DNA of 64,000 nt from Opitutus sp. (GCA_024998815.1 JACEUQ010000003.1:62001-126000); one strand, 5' to 3'; shown: positions 53,962-63,541, counted from the first letter of the stretch. Translations and numbers: made by a program. Notes: a model not told the origin generated them from the sequence alone.

Positions 53962-54281
53962 GGGGTAGGTGGTTTTGCCGTGGAACCTAGCCTGTGAGCG
54001 GCGGCACCGGTCAACGTAAAGCGGTTCTTATGAGCACCATTAACAGCGATTGTCCCCTAGTAGCAGGTTCACTAATACGCAGTCCCGATTTTGGCTAGGG
54101 CGGTGAGCTGCGTGTCCTCCGGGATGGGAAAAGTAGCGCAGACTTCCAGTCTGCTTGAATTGCTGCCCGAGGCAGACTGGGAAGTCTGCGCTACTTACGG
54201 CATCGAACCCGTCGCTACCGTGTTTGGACGCCTGCCTAAGCCAAGCTTGCCCGTGCCGCAGGCAACCCGTAGCGCTCAACC
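53962..54281. repeat. Intergenic region with REP-like pair upstream of rarA
   Basis: GCGCAGACTTCCAGTCTGC within 54133-54154 pairs with the inverse at 54172-54194, which has one extra G. TGTGAGCGGCGG at 53993-54004 equals the first 12 bases of the IS21 end. No gene is supported in 320 bases. Confidence 0.65.
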
Positions 54282-55739
54282 ATGTCGTCCGCCGACCAGC
54301 CCGATCTTTTTGGTGAAACCGCCGCTCCGGCCCCGGCCGCGGTGCGCGCCTCGGGCCCCTCGCCGTCCGGTGCGCCTGCCGGCGTTGGCTCGGGAGCTGG
54401 CTCGGGAACGGGTCCCGCCACGCGGGTACGCCCCTCCAACCAGCCGCTTGCCGCCCGCATGCGCCCGCGCTTGTTGGCCGATATCGCCGGCCAGGAGCAC
54501 CTCACTCAGCCCGACGGCTTGCTCACCCGCCTGATCAAAAGCAACCGATTCGGCAGTCTCATTTTTTACGGGCCGCCTGGTTGTGGAAAAACCAGTTTTG
54601 CCGAGGTCATCGCCAACGAAACCCAGAGCCGCTTCGTGCGCATCAACGCGGTCATGTCCAACGTGGCCGAGCTGCGCGAAATCCTCAGCACCGCCCGCCG
54701 CTCGCCCGAAACGCCCACCCTGCTGTTCATCGACGAGCTGCACCGGTTTAATAAATCTCAACAGGACCTGCTGCTGCCCGACGTTGAGGAGGGTTACGTG
54801 CGCCTGATCGGGGCCACCACGCACAACCCTGGGTTTTACGTTAACCCGCCGCTGCTCTCGCGCAGTCACCTGTTTCGCCTGCAACCGCTGCCGACCGAGG
54901 CCGTATCCGGCGTGTTAACACGGGCGCTGGCCGACGCCGAGCGCGGTCTGGGTGCGCGCGGCAGCACCGCCGAGGCCAAGGTGTTGGCCGACCTGGCGGT
55001 GCTGTGCGACGGCGACCTGCGCCGCGCGCTCAACGCCCTGGAAGTGATTGTGCTCACGCTGCCCGAGGGCGCGCCGGTGACCGAGAAGGAGCTGGAGGTG
55101 TTCGCCCGCGAGCGGCGCATCCGCTACGACGCCGACGAGGACGAGCACTACGACACGATTTCGGCTTTCATTAAAAGCTGCCGTGGGAGCGATCCGGATG
55201 CGGCGATGTACTGGCTGGCCAAAATGCTCGGCGGCGGTGAAGACCCGCGCTTCATCGCGCGGCGGCTGGTGATTTTGGCGAGCGAGGACGTGGGGTTGGC
55301 CGATGCGCTGGCGTTGCCCTTGGCGGTGGCGGCGCACCAAGCGTGCGATTTCGTGGGGTTGCCCGAGGCCGAGTACGCGCTGGCGCACGCCACGCTGCAC
55401 ATTGCCTGTGCGCCCAAGAGTAATTCGGCGACTCTGGCGCTGGCGGCGGCCAAACAGGCGCTGGCCAGCGCACCGGTACAGGGAGTGCCGCTGGCCCTGC
55501 GCGACAAAAGCGGGGCAGCGAGCAAACTGGCCGGGCACGGCAAGGGTTATCGGTATTCGCACGACTACCCCGAGAATATTTCGGGCCAGGACTTTTTGGA
55601 AAAGCCGCTCGCTCTCTACACCCCGAAGCTAGCCGGCCCCGAAGCCAAAATCGCCGAGCGCCTCGCCCGCTGGCGCTCGATGAAGCTTAAGCTGAAAGCG
55701 GAGAGCTGCGAGCTAGGAGCTAGGAGCTATCAGCTATGA
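54282..55739 (+). CDS. rarA: Replication-associated recombination protein A (AAA ATPase RarA/MgsA)
   Basis: A 485-residue clamp-loader-like AAA+ ATPase acting at stalled replication forks. Walker A FYGPPGCGKTSFAEVIAN lies near residue 96, Walker B LLFIDELHRFNKSQQD near 148, and the sensor/box LIGATTHNPGFYVNPPLLSR near 170. The C-terminal tetramerisation region has SCRGSDPDAAMYWLAKMLGG near 305 and YRYSHDYPENISGQDFL near 425. The first 50 residues are an Ala/Gly/Pro-rich extension. The last residues (AESCELGARSYQL) are encoded by an intergenic repeat (AGCTAGGAGCT), so the native C-terminus has been extended. Confidence 0.93.
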   Translation: MSSADQPDLFGETAAPAPAAVRASGPSPSGAPAGVGSGAGSGTGPATRVRPSNQPLAARMRPRLLADIAGQEHLTQPDGLLTRLIKSNRFGSLIFYGPPGCGKTSFAEVIANETQSRFVRINAVMSNVAELREILSTARRSPETPTLLFIDELHRFNKSQQDLLLPDVEEGYVRLIGATTHNPGFYVNPPLLSRSHLFRLQPLPTEAVSGVLTRALADAERGLGARGSTAEAKVLADLAVLCDGDLRRALNALEVIVLTLPEGAPVTEKELEVFARERRIRYDADEDEHYDTISAFIKSCRGSDPDAAMYWLAKMLGGGEDPRFIARRLVILASEDVGLADALALPLAVAAHQACDFVGLPEAEYALAHATLHIACAPKSNSATLALAAAKQALASAPVQGVPLALRDKSGAASKLAGHGKGYRYSHDYPENISGQDFLEKPLALYTPKLAGPEAKIAERLARWRSMKLKLKAESCELGARSYQL

Positions 55740-55800
55740 GCTCAGAGCTCTTAGCTCTTAGCTCCTAGCTCTTAGCTCTTAGCTCCTAGCTCTTAGCTCA
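55700..55800. repeat. AGCTAGG/TTAGCTC heptamer inverted repeat
   Basis: GAGCTAGGAGCTAGGAGCT at about 55709 faces four or more TTAGCTC units (55750-55797), a hairpin of degenerate heptamers. It covers the 3' end of rarA and the stop of the transglutaminase gene, between two convergent genes, where it may terminate transcription both ways. Confidence 0.8.
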
Positions 55801-56673
55801 GAGCCGCTGCATGAGCACGGTGACCGAGAGTTTTTCGGTGTGGGTGCCTTTAAACACGCCGCGCGTCGGGGTGCAGTCGTGGTAATCGCGGCCGACCGCG
55901 ACTTTCACGTGCCGCTCGCCGGCGACGCAGTCGTTGGTGGGGTCGAGCGCCCACCAGAAGCCGCCCGGTAGGTACGCTTCCACCCAGGCGTGACTTTCAC
56001 TCGCGCCGATCAGCGCCGGGGCGCGTTTCGACTCGGAGGCTTTGCGCTGGGTCTCGGTCTCGATGTAGCCGGTCACGTAGCGGGCGGGGATCTCCGCAGC
56101 GCGCAGCACCGCGATCATGACTTGTGCAAAGTCCTGGCAAACGCCCGTGCGTTGCTTGAGGGCGGTCTCCACCGGGGTGTCGATCTGGGTTGAGCCGGCG
56201 GCGTAGCGGAACTGGGTCTTTATCCAGTGATTGAGGCCCAGCAGCGAGGGGCCAAGCGGGGAGCTGATCTTGAACAGCTTTTGCGCAAGCGCATCGATTT
56301 CGGCGCTGCGGGGGATCGCGGCGGAGGGCGCGAGGAATTCAAAGAGTTTTAGCTTCTCGCTGCGGTAGAGCTGGCGCGCGTCGGCGAGCGTGATGCCGAG
56401 GGTAATTTGGGGCGGCGGACGGGGCGATGTCTCCACTTCGCAGGTGCTTTCCAAGACGAGTTCGCGGTGGCGTTGGGCAATCGAGAAGGACTCAGCGGCG
56501 TTGCCAAAGTAGTCGGTGTAACTGTGGATGCTAGCCGTGGGGGTGGTGACGAGTTGGCGCGAAAGCAGGCGCTGAGAGTCGTCGGTGAGCGGCGTCAGCC
56601 GAGCCTCCATGAAGGACTCGGTGGCGGAGCCGGCGTAGCCATAGTGGGTGCGGTGGGTGATGCGGAAACGCAT
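55798..56673 (-). CDS. Transglutaminase-like cysteine protease
   Basis: A 291-residue protein of the bacterial transglutaminase-like type. The N-terminal beta domain starts RFRITHRTHYGYAGSATESF, typical for this family. The catalytic triad is present: Cys in QRTGVCQDFAQVMIAVLRAA near residue 180, His in SESHAWVEAYLPGGFWWALD near 227, and Asp in DPTNDC near 245. It probably acts on peptides, as protease or cross-linker; no signal peptide is seen. An in-frame upstream extension to 56931 overlaps the divergent sbtA gene region and was rejected. Confidence 0.88.
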   Translation of the reverse strand: MRFRITHRTHYGYAGSATESFMEARLTPLTDDSQRLLSRQLVTTPTASIHSYTDYFGNAAESFSIAQRHRELVLESTCEVETSPRPPPQITLGITLADARQLYRSEKLKLFEFLAPSAAIPRSAEIDALAQKLFKISSPLGPSLLGLNHWIKTQFRYAAGSTQIDTPVETALKQRTGVCQDFAQVMIAVLRAAEIPARYVTGYIETETQRKASESKRAPALIGASESHAWVEAYLPGGFWWALDPTNDCVAGERHVKVAVGRDYHDCTPTRGVFKGTHTEKLSVTVLMQRL

Positions 56674-56863
56674 GAACGGGGCGCACTCTTGCCAGTCCCG
56701 TGCCAACGACAAGCTTTTGAGCCGCCCAATTGGTTGGCGTGAGCGGTTCAATCGGACTGCTGCGGAGGCGGCGCTGGTTTGCGCGCCCAAACTTCTAAGT
56801 ACCAGAGCGGTGGCAACGGGCTTGATCTTCACCGGCAAGCCCGTTGATTTTGGCCCTTCACCT

Positions 56864-57814
56864 ATGAACGAGAACCTCCTTGATCCGCTTTTTCTGTTCT
56901 TCGCGGTTGGTTTTATCGGGGGTTTGCTCAAAGCCGATTTAAAGCTGCCCGACGCGGTCTACCAGCTGCTGAGCACCTATCTTTTGCTGGCGATTGGCTT
57001 AAAAGGCGGCGTGCAACTGGCGCAGGTGTCGATCGGCACCATCGCGCTACCGGCGGCGGCCACGCTGGGGCTTGGCGTGGTGGTGCCGGTGGTCGCCTTT
57101 TTCGTCGCGCTCTCGGTGGGGCGGCTCAACCGCGCCGACTCCGCCTCGCTGGCGGCTCACTATGGTTCGGCCAGTGCGGTGACGTTTGCCGCGGCGCTGG
57201 AAATGCTGCGGCGCAGCCAGATGCCCCACGAGGGCTTCATGCCGGTGCTGCTGGTGCTCCTAGAGGTCCCGGCGATCCTGGTGGCCATTTTCCTCTATGG
57301 GCTGAAAGCGGAAAAGCGGCCCAGTTACGGTGCCCTGTTGCATGAAATCGTGCTGAACCGTTCCGTCTTCCTGTTGGTTGCGGGCATGGGCGTCGGCTTT
57401 CTTTCCGGCCCGGAGCGGTTCGCACCGTATAAAATACTCTTTGCCGACGCGTTTAAACCGGTGCTTTCGTTCTTCATTCTGGAGATGGGTCTGGTGGCGG
57501 CGTTGCGCATGCCGGAGATCCGCAAAGCGGGAAAGTTTCTCTTGGGCTTTGGCATTTTGGCGCCGGTGCTGTTTGGGTTACTGGGCGGCTGGCTCGGGTT
57601 GGTCAGCGGGTTGTCGGCGGGTGGCGCGGTGGTCCTCGCCACGCTGGCGGCAAGCGCGTCGTACATCGCCGCTCCGGCGGCCATCCGGGTGGCGATTCCC
57701 TCGGCCAACACGGGCATGTCAGTGGCGACCGCACTGGGTGTCACCTTCCCGTTCAACCTAGCGATCGGCATTCCAATTTATACGTGGTGGGTATCGTGGC
57801 TGACCCGGGCTTAA
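56864..57814 (+). CDS. sbtA: SbtA-type sodium-dependent bicarbonate transporter
   Basis: A 316-residue inner-membrane protein of the SbtA family, first known from cyanobacteria as a Na+/HCO3- symporter. The helices have the family features: LKADLKLPDAVYQLLSTYLL near residue 24, IGLKGGVQLAQ near 45, and LAAHYGSASAVTFAAALEML near 100; the inverted second half repeats this with GGAVVLATLAASASYIAAP near 260. Ten helices are expected. No SbtB regulator gene is adjacent. The ATG at 56864 was chosen over an in-frame extension that runs through the divergent promoter region. Confidence 0.88.
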   Translation: MNENLLDPLFLFFAVGFIGGLLKADLKLPDAVYQLLSTYLLLAIGLKGGVQLAQVSIGTIALPAAATLGLGVVVPVVAFFVALSVGRLNRADSASLAAHYGSASAVTFAAALEMLRRSQMPHEGFMPVLLVLLEVPAILVAIFLYGLKAEKRPSYGALLHEIVLNRSVFLLVAGMGVGFLSGPERFAPYKILFADAFKPVLSFFILEMGLVAALRMPEIRKAGKFLLGFGILAPVLFGLLGGWLGLVSGLSAGGAVVLATLAASASYIAAPAAIRVAIPSANTGMSVATALGVTFPFNLAIGIPIYTWWVSWLTRA

Positions 57815-58052
57815 CCTGAAAGCAGCGCCCGAGCGCCGTGATCTGGCGCGAACTACTGGTAATCTAGCCGTTCATTCAGCCACTTGGCGCTCTATTTAAA
57901 GTCTCGGACCAACAATCCAAGGCAGTTTGGCCGCGAAAGAACGCAAGGAGCGCAAAGAACAAGCGCTGTATTTCTATGCGCTCTCTGCGTTCTTTCGCGG
58001 CTAAATTGCCGTGGTTTGATCCGGGGTTTTGAATATTGCTGCCCAATAGGCA
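57815..58052. repeat. 80-bp hairpin repeat (copy 3 of 3) in an intergenic region
   Basis: TTGGCCGCGAAAGAACGCAA near 57929 pairs with TGCGTTCTTTCGCGGCTAAA near 57985. Its inner bases GGAGCGCAAAGAACAAGCG differ only slightly from the copies at 36039 and 41291. The rest of the spacer holds no gene. Confidence 0.75.
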
Positions 58053-58054
58053 CG

Positions 58055-58084
58055 AAAAAGGCCGAGGCGGTGAAGCCTCGGCCT
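58055..58084 (-). terminator. Intrinsic terminator of porin gene 1
   Basis: On the minus strand AGGCCGAGGC-TTCACC-GCCTCGGCCT followed by TTTT, 46 bases after the porin stop codon. The same stem is used after the second porin gene. Confidence 0.85.
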
Positions 58085-58129
58085 GGGTGCAGAAGACGGC
58101 GTCTTCGCGTGGAGCGTTAAGCCCGACGC

Positions 58130-59155
58130 TTAGAAGCGGAGCACGCCCTGGAGGGCATAGCTGAACACGTCGGAGGTGTCGACCAAGTTGTTCTCGGTCT
58201 TGGTGACTTCAGCCTTGAGGGAGAAGTTCTTGTGGAGGACGTAGGTCGAAGCGACACCATAGCCGAAGGTGTCGTTGTCGTCCTGGAAGCCTTCGCTGCC
58301 GGTGACGCGAACGGCGCCGGAGAAATCAGCGGTGAAGGCGTAATTGGCCATCACGTTCCAAGAGTAGTCCACGACATCCTCGAAGGAGGCATACTCAGCG
58401 ACCAAGGTCAGTTTAGGAGTGAGCTCGTAGCTGACCCATACGTCGTAGGTGTTGAGGGACTCGCTGCTGCCGTCGCCAGCATAACCACGCACGTTCTGAG
58501 TACCCATACCAGCCCACACCTTCAGTTTCTCAACTCCGGTATAAAGAAAATAAGCCTCGTAACCGAGTTCCTTGCCAAAGTTGTCATCGCCCTTGAAGAA
58601 CTCGTATTTGGAGTTCTGAAGGTCAACAAACTGGGTGTCACGAACGGACACGCCAGTGGAGAACGCCTTGGCGATGTACTCCACCTTGGCACCGGTGGCA
58701 TAGGGGGAGACGTAGGTGTTACCAGCAGCGCTGAAGCTAATGAAAGCGTTGTTGGGGCTGTCGAAGGACTCGTAGCCCAGCCAGCCGAGGTACTTACCGC
58801 CGGTGACGACAAACTCGTCCTTGGTGTAGCTGACGTAGGCGTCGAGCAGGCCGAAGTTATGGCCCGTGCGGCCATTTAAGTCTGGAGCTTGGTCGCCGTT
58901 GAGCAACAGGGCGCTCACCTTGGCGGTGAAGGCATCGTAGTTGCCGTTGAGGGCGATCTTGGCGGAGTTGTCGGTACGGCCAAGGTTCTCGATTTGAGCC
59001 TGGTTGTCACCAGCGGTTCCCTCGGTGACGCGGGCCGCGGCGGTGGCGTAACCATCGACAGAGAAGTTTTCGTTGAGCTTCACTTCAGCGGAAGCAGAGA
59101 CGGCGAGGGCCGCGAAAGCGGCGAGGCCGGAGATCTTGGACAGGTGCTTAATCAT
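58130..59155 (-). CDS. Outer-membrane porin-like beta-barrel protein (paralog 1)
   Basis: A 341-residue protein with a signal peptide (SKISGLAAFAALAVSASA, cleavage expected after ASA) and alternating-hydrophobicity strands ending in a terminal aromatic residue (QGVLRF), the classic outer-membrane insertion signal. LLDAYVSYTKDEFVVTGGKY and GYESFDSPNNAFISFSAAGN are shared with the neighbour at 59447-60448. It resembles the porin-type proteins of Opitutaceae. The substrate is unknown; a general or sugar porin is plausible. It has its own terminator and lies in the same direction as the paralog. Confidence 0.82.
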   Translation of the reverse strand: MIKHLSKISGLAAFAALAVSASAEVKLNENFSVDGYATAAARVTEGTAGDNQAQIENLGRTDNSAKIALNGNYDAFTAKVSALLLNGDQAPDLNGRTGHNFGLLDAYVSYTKDEFVVTGGKYLGWLGYESFDSPNNAFISFSAAGNTYVSPYATGAKVEYIAKAFSTGVSVRDTQFVDLQNSKYEFFKGDDNFGKELGYEAYFLYTGVEKLKVWAGMGTQNVRGYAGDGSSESLNTYDVWVSYELTPKLTLVAEYASFEDVVDYSWNVMANYAFTADFSGAVRVTGSEGFQDDNDTFGYGVASTYVLHKNFSLKAEVTKTENNLVDTSDVFSYALQGVLRF

Positions 59156-59371
59156 AGCGTTGGTAGTAGTTTTGGGTGGGAAGCCGTGCCAGCCGCCGGG
59201 TCAATGGCAGTGGTCGCGACATATCAGCGCCATGAAAAACACGCATCCGACGTCACTGTCTAGATCATTTTTGTTCATTCCAGTTCGTCATAACCCCATG
59301 GCCAAGGAGGGAGAAACCCCATTCCAGCAAGCCGGTTGGAGTGAAAGTGGCTCATGCGACGGGCGCAAAAA
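59156..59371. other. Intergenic region upstream of porin gene 1
   Basis: The region must hold the promoter of the first porin gene. The 20 bases directly upstream of both porin starts (minus strand, CCAACTACTACCAACGCTATG-type, split at 59160-59180 and 60450-60470) are the same, which points to a shared ribosome binding and leader sequence. No other gene is seen. Confidence 0.5.
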
Positions 59372-59398
59372 AAGGCCGAGGCGGTGAGCCTCGGCCTT
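59372..59398 (-). terminator. Intrinsic terminator of porin gene 2
   Basis: On the minus strand AAGGCCGAGGC-TCACC-GCCTCGGCCTT followed by TTTTT. The stem is the same as the terminator at 58055-58084, in keeping with duplication of the whole transcription unit. Confidence 0.85.
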
Positions 59399-59446
59399 GA
59401 ACAGGTGCCGGAGTTTTCCGGCGCCGCTTAACTGGAGCTTAAGCGC

Positions 59447-60448
59447 TTAGAACTTGAAGATACCTTGGACGGCGTAGAAAAACGCATCCTTCTGACCATC
59501 GATCAGGTTCTTTTTGTTCACTTCCGACTTGATCGCAAAGTTCTTGGTCAGCGTGTAGGTACCAGCAACACCGTACTCGGTGTAGTTGGTGGAATCACCG
59601 ATGAGAGCAGCTTCACCGTCCACTGCGCCGTAACGAGCAGCAAGGGAGAGGGCATCGCTGACAGCGTAGCTAGCCTGCAAGGTGTAGGATAACGAAACGA
59701 AGTCCGAAGTGCTGGCGTAGGAGCCAACTAGGGTCAACTTGTCCGTGAGGGCGTAAGAAGCCCAAACGTTGTAGGTATAGAGATCTTTGGCCGTTGCGCC
59801 ATCGGTGTTTTCATAGCCCATGCCGGTGAAAACGGTCAGCTTCTCAATACCGGTGTACATGAAGTAAACCTCGGTACCGATGTCATCCGAGAAATCGCCA
59901 TCACCCTTGAAAAACCCATCCCGCTGCAAAGAATCACGTACCGAAAAACCGGTGGCGAATTCCTTGGTGGTGTAATCCAACTTGGCGCCCGTGGCGTAGC
60001 TGGCGACATAACCAAAGTTGTCGGCAGGGCCGGACGTCATGAAGGCATTGTTTGGGGAATCAAACGATTCATAACCCAAGTAGTTGTTGAACTTACCGAC
60101 CGTCAGGGCGATTTCACCCTTGGTGTAAGTCACGTAGGCATCGAGCAGGCCGGTGGTCGAGTCGTTGCCTGCGGCCGTGCCATTGGTATCAGAAGGAACC
60201 GAGTAAACACTCGCGCGACTCTTGAAATCACCATAAGTGCCATTCAGCGCGAGCTTAACGGCATCAAGCATCTTGTCGCCAGAACTGAAGAAACTTTCTG
60301 TGTTAGTTGCAGCCTCATTCTTTGCGTACGCAGCGATGGCATAACCATCGATCGTGAAATTATCATCGAGCTTCACTTCCGCAGAAGCGGACGAGGCAAT
60401 GACCGCGAAGGCGGCGACTCCGGAGATCTTGGACAGGTGCTTAATCAT
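59447..60448 (-). CDS. Outer-membrane porin-like beta-barrel protein (paralog 2)
   Basis: A 333-residue paralog of the gene at 58130-59155, with the same start (MIKHLSKISGVAAFAVIASS), the same GYESFDSPNNAFM segment and a C-terminal QGIFKF. The loops differ strongly (for example SDTNGTAAGNDSTTGLL), so the two barrels probably differ in pore selectivity. It lies in tandem, same strand, each gene with its own terminator. Confidence 0.82.
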   Translation of the reverse strand: MIKHLSKISGVAAFAVIASSASAEVKLDDNFTIDGYAIAAYAKNEAATNTESFFSSGDKMLDAVKLALNGTYGDFKSRASVYSVPSDTNGTAAGNDSTTGLLDAYVTYTKGEIALTVGKFNNYLGYESFDSPNNAFMTSGPADNFGYVASYATGAKLDYTTKEFATGFSVRDSLQRDGFFKGDGDFSDDIGTEVYFMYTGIEKLTVFTGMGYENTDGATAKDLYTYNVWASYALTDKLTLVGSYASTSDFVSLSYTLQASYAVSDALSLAARYGAVDGEAALIGDSTNYTEYGVAGTYTLTKNFAIKSEVNKKNLIDGQKDAFFYAVQGIFKF

Positions 60449-60664
60449 AGCGTTGGTAGTAGTTTTAGTTGGATGTTCGCACCCTCCACCGGGTCAGCAG
60501 GGAGTTGCGCGATGATCCCGCTTTAGCAAAGCCTCGGCCAACTTTTCAGCAGCCCCACCAAAACGCACTCCACTTAAAACCTAAAACCGTTACCAGAAAA
60601 CAACTTACAATAAATCAACCCATTTGCATGATAAGATTTCATGCTGCACCGGGCCGTCCGCCGC
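60449..60664. other. Intergenic region upstream of porin gene 2
   Basis: About 215 bases without a gene. It is AT-richer than its surroundings between 60560 and 60650 (TTACAATAAATCAACCCATT) and should contain the promoter of porin gene 2. No operator was recognised. Confidence 0.4.
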
Positions 60665-61144
60665 TCAGGGATTCGGTGCCTTGAGCTCTTTTTTGACCTC
60701 GCCGAAGTTGCCCTGCTCGGCGGCGTGGATAAAGCCCTCGGCCACCGTCTTAAGGTCCTCCCAGCGGCGGCGGATCTGCTTGGCCTCGTCCTGAGTCACT
60801 TTGCTGTCGGCTGAGGCTACGGCGATCACCGTGAGCAGATCGGCAAACTCACGCACGATCTCGTTCGTCACCGGGATCAGGGAAACCGGCTGCTGGCCAG
60901 GCACTGAGTTGGCGATAAAAAAGCCGCCCGCCCGCTCGCACACCCATTGGGCGATGCGTTTGTCGCCCGTGCTTTTGAGCAACTGATCGATTCGGTCGAG
61001 CGGGTTGCTCGCGCCACTGCCGGCGTCCTGCGCGGGCACTTCGGCCCATTTATAGACCAGCGACAACGAAAGCCCCAGATCGGCCGAGATCTGCTTGGCG
61101 CTGGTTTGCTTCAAAACCTCCTTCAAAAGCTCATGCGATTGCAT
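60665..61144 (-). CDS. Helix-turn-helix protein of unknown function
   Basis: A 159-residue protein. The N-terminus [20 protein letters not shown] then [12 protein letters not shown] is a good helix-turn-helix with SLSLVYKW as recognition helix. The middle and C-terminus ([20 protein letters not shown] then [20 protein letters not shown]) are helical. The layout resembles phage CII-like or Cro-like regulators but the match is weak. It is divergent from sucC, with only 135 bases between the starts, so it may regulate sucCD; this is inference from position. An alternative start at 61180 adds 12 residues. Confidence 0.65.
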   Translation of the reverse strand: MQSHELLKEVLKQTSAKQISADLGLSLSLVYKWAEVPAQDAGSGASNPLDRIDQLLKSTGDKRIAQWVCERAGGFFIANSVPGQQPVSLIPVTNEIVREFADLLTVIAVASADSKVTQDEAKQIRRRWEDLKTVAEGFIHAAEQGNFGEVKKELKAPNP

Positions 61145-61279
61145 GAGGCCGGAGCGTGGCGAGGCATTAGACAAACGCAATACGCCACACGCCGCTGCTT
61201 ACATCCTGCTACAAGATTCACCCGGCCGTGTTTTTTTTCGTGCGTTGGCCTGCTCGGCTATGCCAGAGCTTATGCCCCC

Positions 61280-62461
61280 ATGAACATCCACGAATACCAG
61301 GCCAAGGCGCTCTTTGAGAAGTTCGGAGTGCCCGTACCCAAGGGCGTTGCCGCCAAATCCGCCGCTGAATTTGAGTCTGCGCTCGCGCAACTCCCCGACG
61401 CTCCGGTCGTCGTCAAATCCCAGATCCACGCCGGCGGGCGCGGCAAGGGTACGTTCACGGACGGCTTCAAGGGTGGCGTCAAGTTCGCCAAGACCAAGGC
61501 CGACGCGCTCGATTACGCCAACAAGATGTTCAACAACACGCTGGTCACCATCCAGACCGGCCCGGCCGGCCGCAAGGTGCAGACGATCTACTTCACCCAG
61601 GCCTGCGACATCAAAAAGGAATACTACCTGGCCATCCTGCTCGACCGCGCCACTTCCAAGCCGGTGATCGTCGCCTCCACCGAGGGCGGCGTCGACATCG
61701 AGACCGTCGCCCACGAAACCCCTGAAAAGTTGTTCAAGATTTTCGTCGATCCGGCCTACGGACTGGCCGATTTCCAAGTGCGCGAGTTGGTCTTCAAGCT
61801 CGGATTCAACGCCGCCGAAGCCAAGAACGCCGCCAAGCTCATCCGCGGGCTCTACACCTTCTTCTGGGAAACCGACGCCGCCATGGTGGAAGTTAACCCG
61901 CTCATCACCACCCCCGACGACAAGGTCCTGGCGCTCGACGCCAAGGTTTCCTTCGACTCCAACGCCCTCTATCGCCACCCCGAGATCGTCGCCCTGCGCG
62001 ACCTCGCCGAGGAAGACCACAAGGAGATCGAGGCCTCCAAGTTCGGCCTCTCCTACATCGCTCTCGATGGTAACATCGCCTGCTTGGTCAACGGTGCCGG
62101 CCTGGCCATGAGCACCATGGACATCATCAAGCACTACGGCGGCAACCCGGCCAACTTCCTCGATGTCGGCGGTGGCGCCACCAAGGACCAGGTCATCGCC
62201 GCGTTCAAAATCATCCTCGGTGATACCAACGTGAAGGGTATTTTTGTTAACATTTTCGGCGGCATCATGGACTGCAACGTCATCGCCACCGGCATCGTCG
62301 AAGCCGTGAAGGAAGTCGGCCTCAAGCTGCCGCTCGTTGTGCGCCTCGAAGGCAACAACGTCGCCACCGGCAAGGCCACCCTCGCCGCCTCCGGTTTGTC
62401 ATTGGTTTCCGGTGACACCATGGCCGACGCCGCCCAGAAGATCGTCAAACTCGTCGCCTGA
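61280..62461 (+). CDS. sucC: Succinyl-CoA synthetase (ADP-forming) subunit beta
   Basis: A 393-residue ATP-grasp subunit that, with SucD, makes succinate and ATP from succinyl-CoA in the TCA cycle. [20 protein letters not shown] at the start, [20 protein letters not shown] near residue 46, METVEVNPL-type segment [15 protein letters not shown] near 200, and [20 protein letters not shown] near 262 are all typical. The length matches E. coli SucC (388). It is followed after 113 bases by sucD, with a GACGTC-type intergenic repeat between. Confidence 0.96.
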   Translation: MNIHEYQAKALFEKFGVPVPKGVAAKSAAEFESALAQLPDAPVVVKSQIHAGGRGKGTFTDGFKGGVKFAKTKADALDYANKMFNNTLVTIQTGPAGRKVQTIYFTQACDIKKEYYLAILLDRATSKPVIVASTEGGVDIETVAHETPEKLFKIFVDPAYGLADFQVRELVFKLGFNAAEAKNAAKLIRGLYTFFWETDAAMVEVNPLITTPDDKVLALDAKVSFDSNALYRHPEIVALRDLAEEDHKEIEASKFGLSYIALDGNIACLVNGAGLAMSTMDIIKHYGGNPANFLDVGGGATKDQVIAAFKIILGDTNVKGIFVNIFGGIMDCNVIATGIVEAVKEVGLKLPLVVRLEGNNVATGKATLAASGLSLVSGDTMADAAQKIVKLVA

Positions 62462-62574
62462 ATAAAACAAGACGTCAGCAGTCTGAAATCAGTTGCAATG
62501 AAAGACCCTGTCTAACGTCGCCCCCGACGTCCGCCTTCTGACTTCTGCTCGCTGACCTCTGATCCTTTAAAACC

Positions 62575-63498
62575 ATGTCTATTCTCATCACTCCCTCGAC
62601 CAAGATTCTCGTGCAAGGCATCACCGGCGACTTCGGTGGCCGCCACGCCAAGCTCTCTCTCGACTACGGCACTCAGATCGTCGCCGGCGTCACCCCCGGC
62701 AAGGGCGGCCTGTTCTTCGAACACGGCACCCACAAGGTGCCCATTTTCAACTCCGTGGCCGACGCCGTCGCCGCCACCGGTGCAACGGTCGCCGTCGTCT
62801 ACGTGCCGCCGCCCTTCGCAGGCGACGCCATTTTGGAAGGCGTTGACGCCGGCCTCGACCTCGTGGTCGCCATCACCGAGGGCATTCCGATCAAGGACAT
62901 GATCCGCGTGAAGCGCGCCATCACCGGCAGCAAGACCCGCCTGGTCGGCCCGAACTGCCCTGGCGTCGTCACCCCCGGCACCGGCCCGGATTCCACCGGC
63001 GGCTGCCGCATCGGCATCGCTCCCGGCTACATTCACAAGAAGGGCCACGTCGGCGTGGTTTCCCGCTCCGGCACGCTCACCTACGAGGCGGTATTCCAAC
63101 TCACATCCAAGGGCATCGGCCAGTCCACCGCGGTGGGCATCGGCGGCGACCCGGTCAACGGCACCAGCCACCTCGATATCATCAAACTGTTCAACGAAGA
63201 CCCGGACACGCACGCCATCATCCTGATCGGCGAAATTGGCGGCAACGCCGAGGTCGAGGCTGCCCGTTGGATCAAGGCCAACTGCAAAAAGCCGGTGGCT
63301 GGTTTCATCGCCGGTGCGACTGCTCCCGCGGGCCGTCGTATGGGCCACGCCGGCGCCATCGTCGGTGGTGTTGAAGACACCGCAGCGGCCAAGATCGCAG
63401 TGTTTAAAGAGTGCGGCATCGAGGTTGCCGAAACTCCCTCCGACATGGCCGACGCGCTCCTGCGCGCCGCCAAGGTCAAGGGCGTCACCCTGAGCTAA
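62575..63498 (+). CDS. sucD: Succinyl-CoA synthetase subunit alpha
   Basis: A 307-residue CoA-binding subunit with the phosphorylated histidine. [20 protein letters not shown] near residue 13 forms the CoA-binding Rossmann loop, [11 protein letters not shown] near 124 binds CoA, and the active-site His is in [13 protein letters not shown] near 260. It is co-oriented with sucC and presumably in one operon. The length is slightly above E. coli SucD (289). Confidence 0.96.
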   Translation: MSILITPSTKILVQGITGDFGGRHAKLSLDYGTQIVAGVTPGKGGLFFEHGTHKVPIFNSVADAVAATGATVAVVYVPPPFAGDAILEGVDAGLDLVVAITEGIPIKDMIRVKRAITGSKTRLVGPNCPGVVTPGTGPDSTGGCRIGIAPGYIHKKGHVGVVSRSGTLTYEAVFQLTSKGIGQSTAVGIGGDPVNGTSHLDIIKLFNEDPDTHAIILIGEIGGNAEVEAARWIKANCKKPVAGFIAGATAPAGRRMGHAGAIVGGVEDTAAAKIAVFKECGIEVAETPSDMADALLRAAKVKGVTLS

Positions 63499-63541
63499 AC
63501 CTTAAGATCGGAACGAGAGCTCCTCGATCCGTTAAACGAAA

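Noticed and set aside
53993-54004. TGTGAGCGGCGG, identical to the first 12 bases of the IS21 end
   Set aside because: The following bases do not match the inner part of the end (GTCTATTTCTGGCGG), so a solo IS end is not supported; chance in GC-rich DNA is possible.
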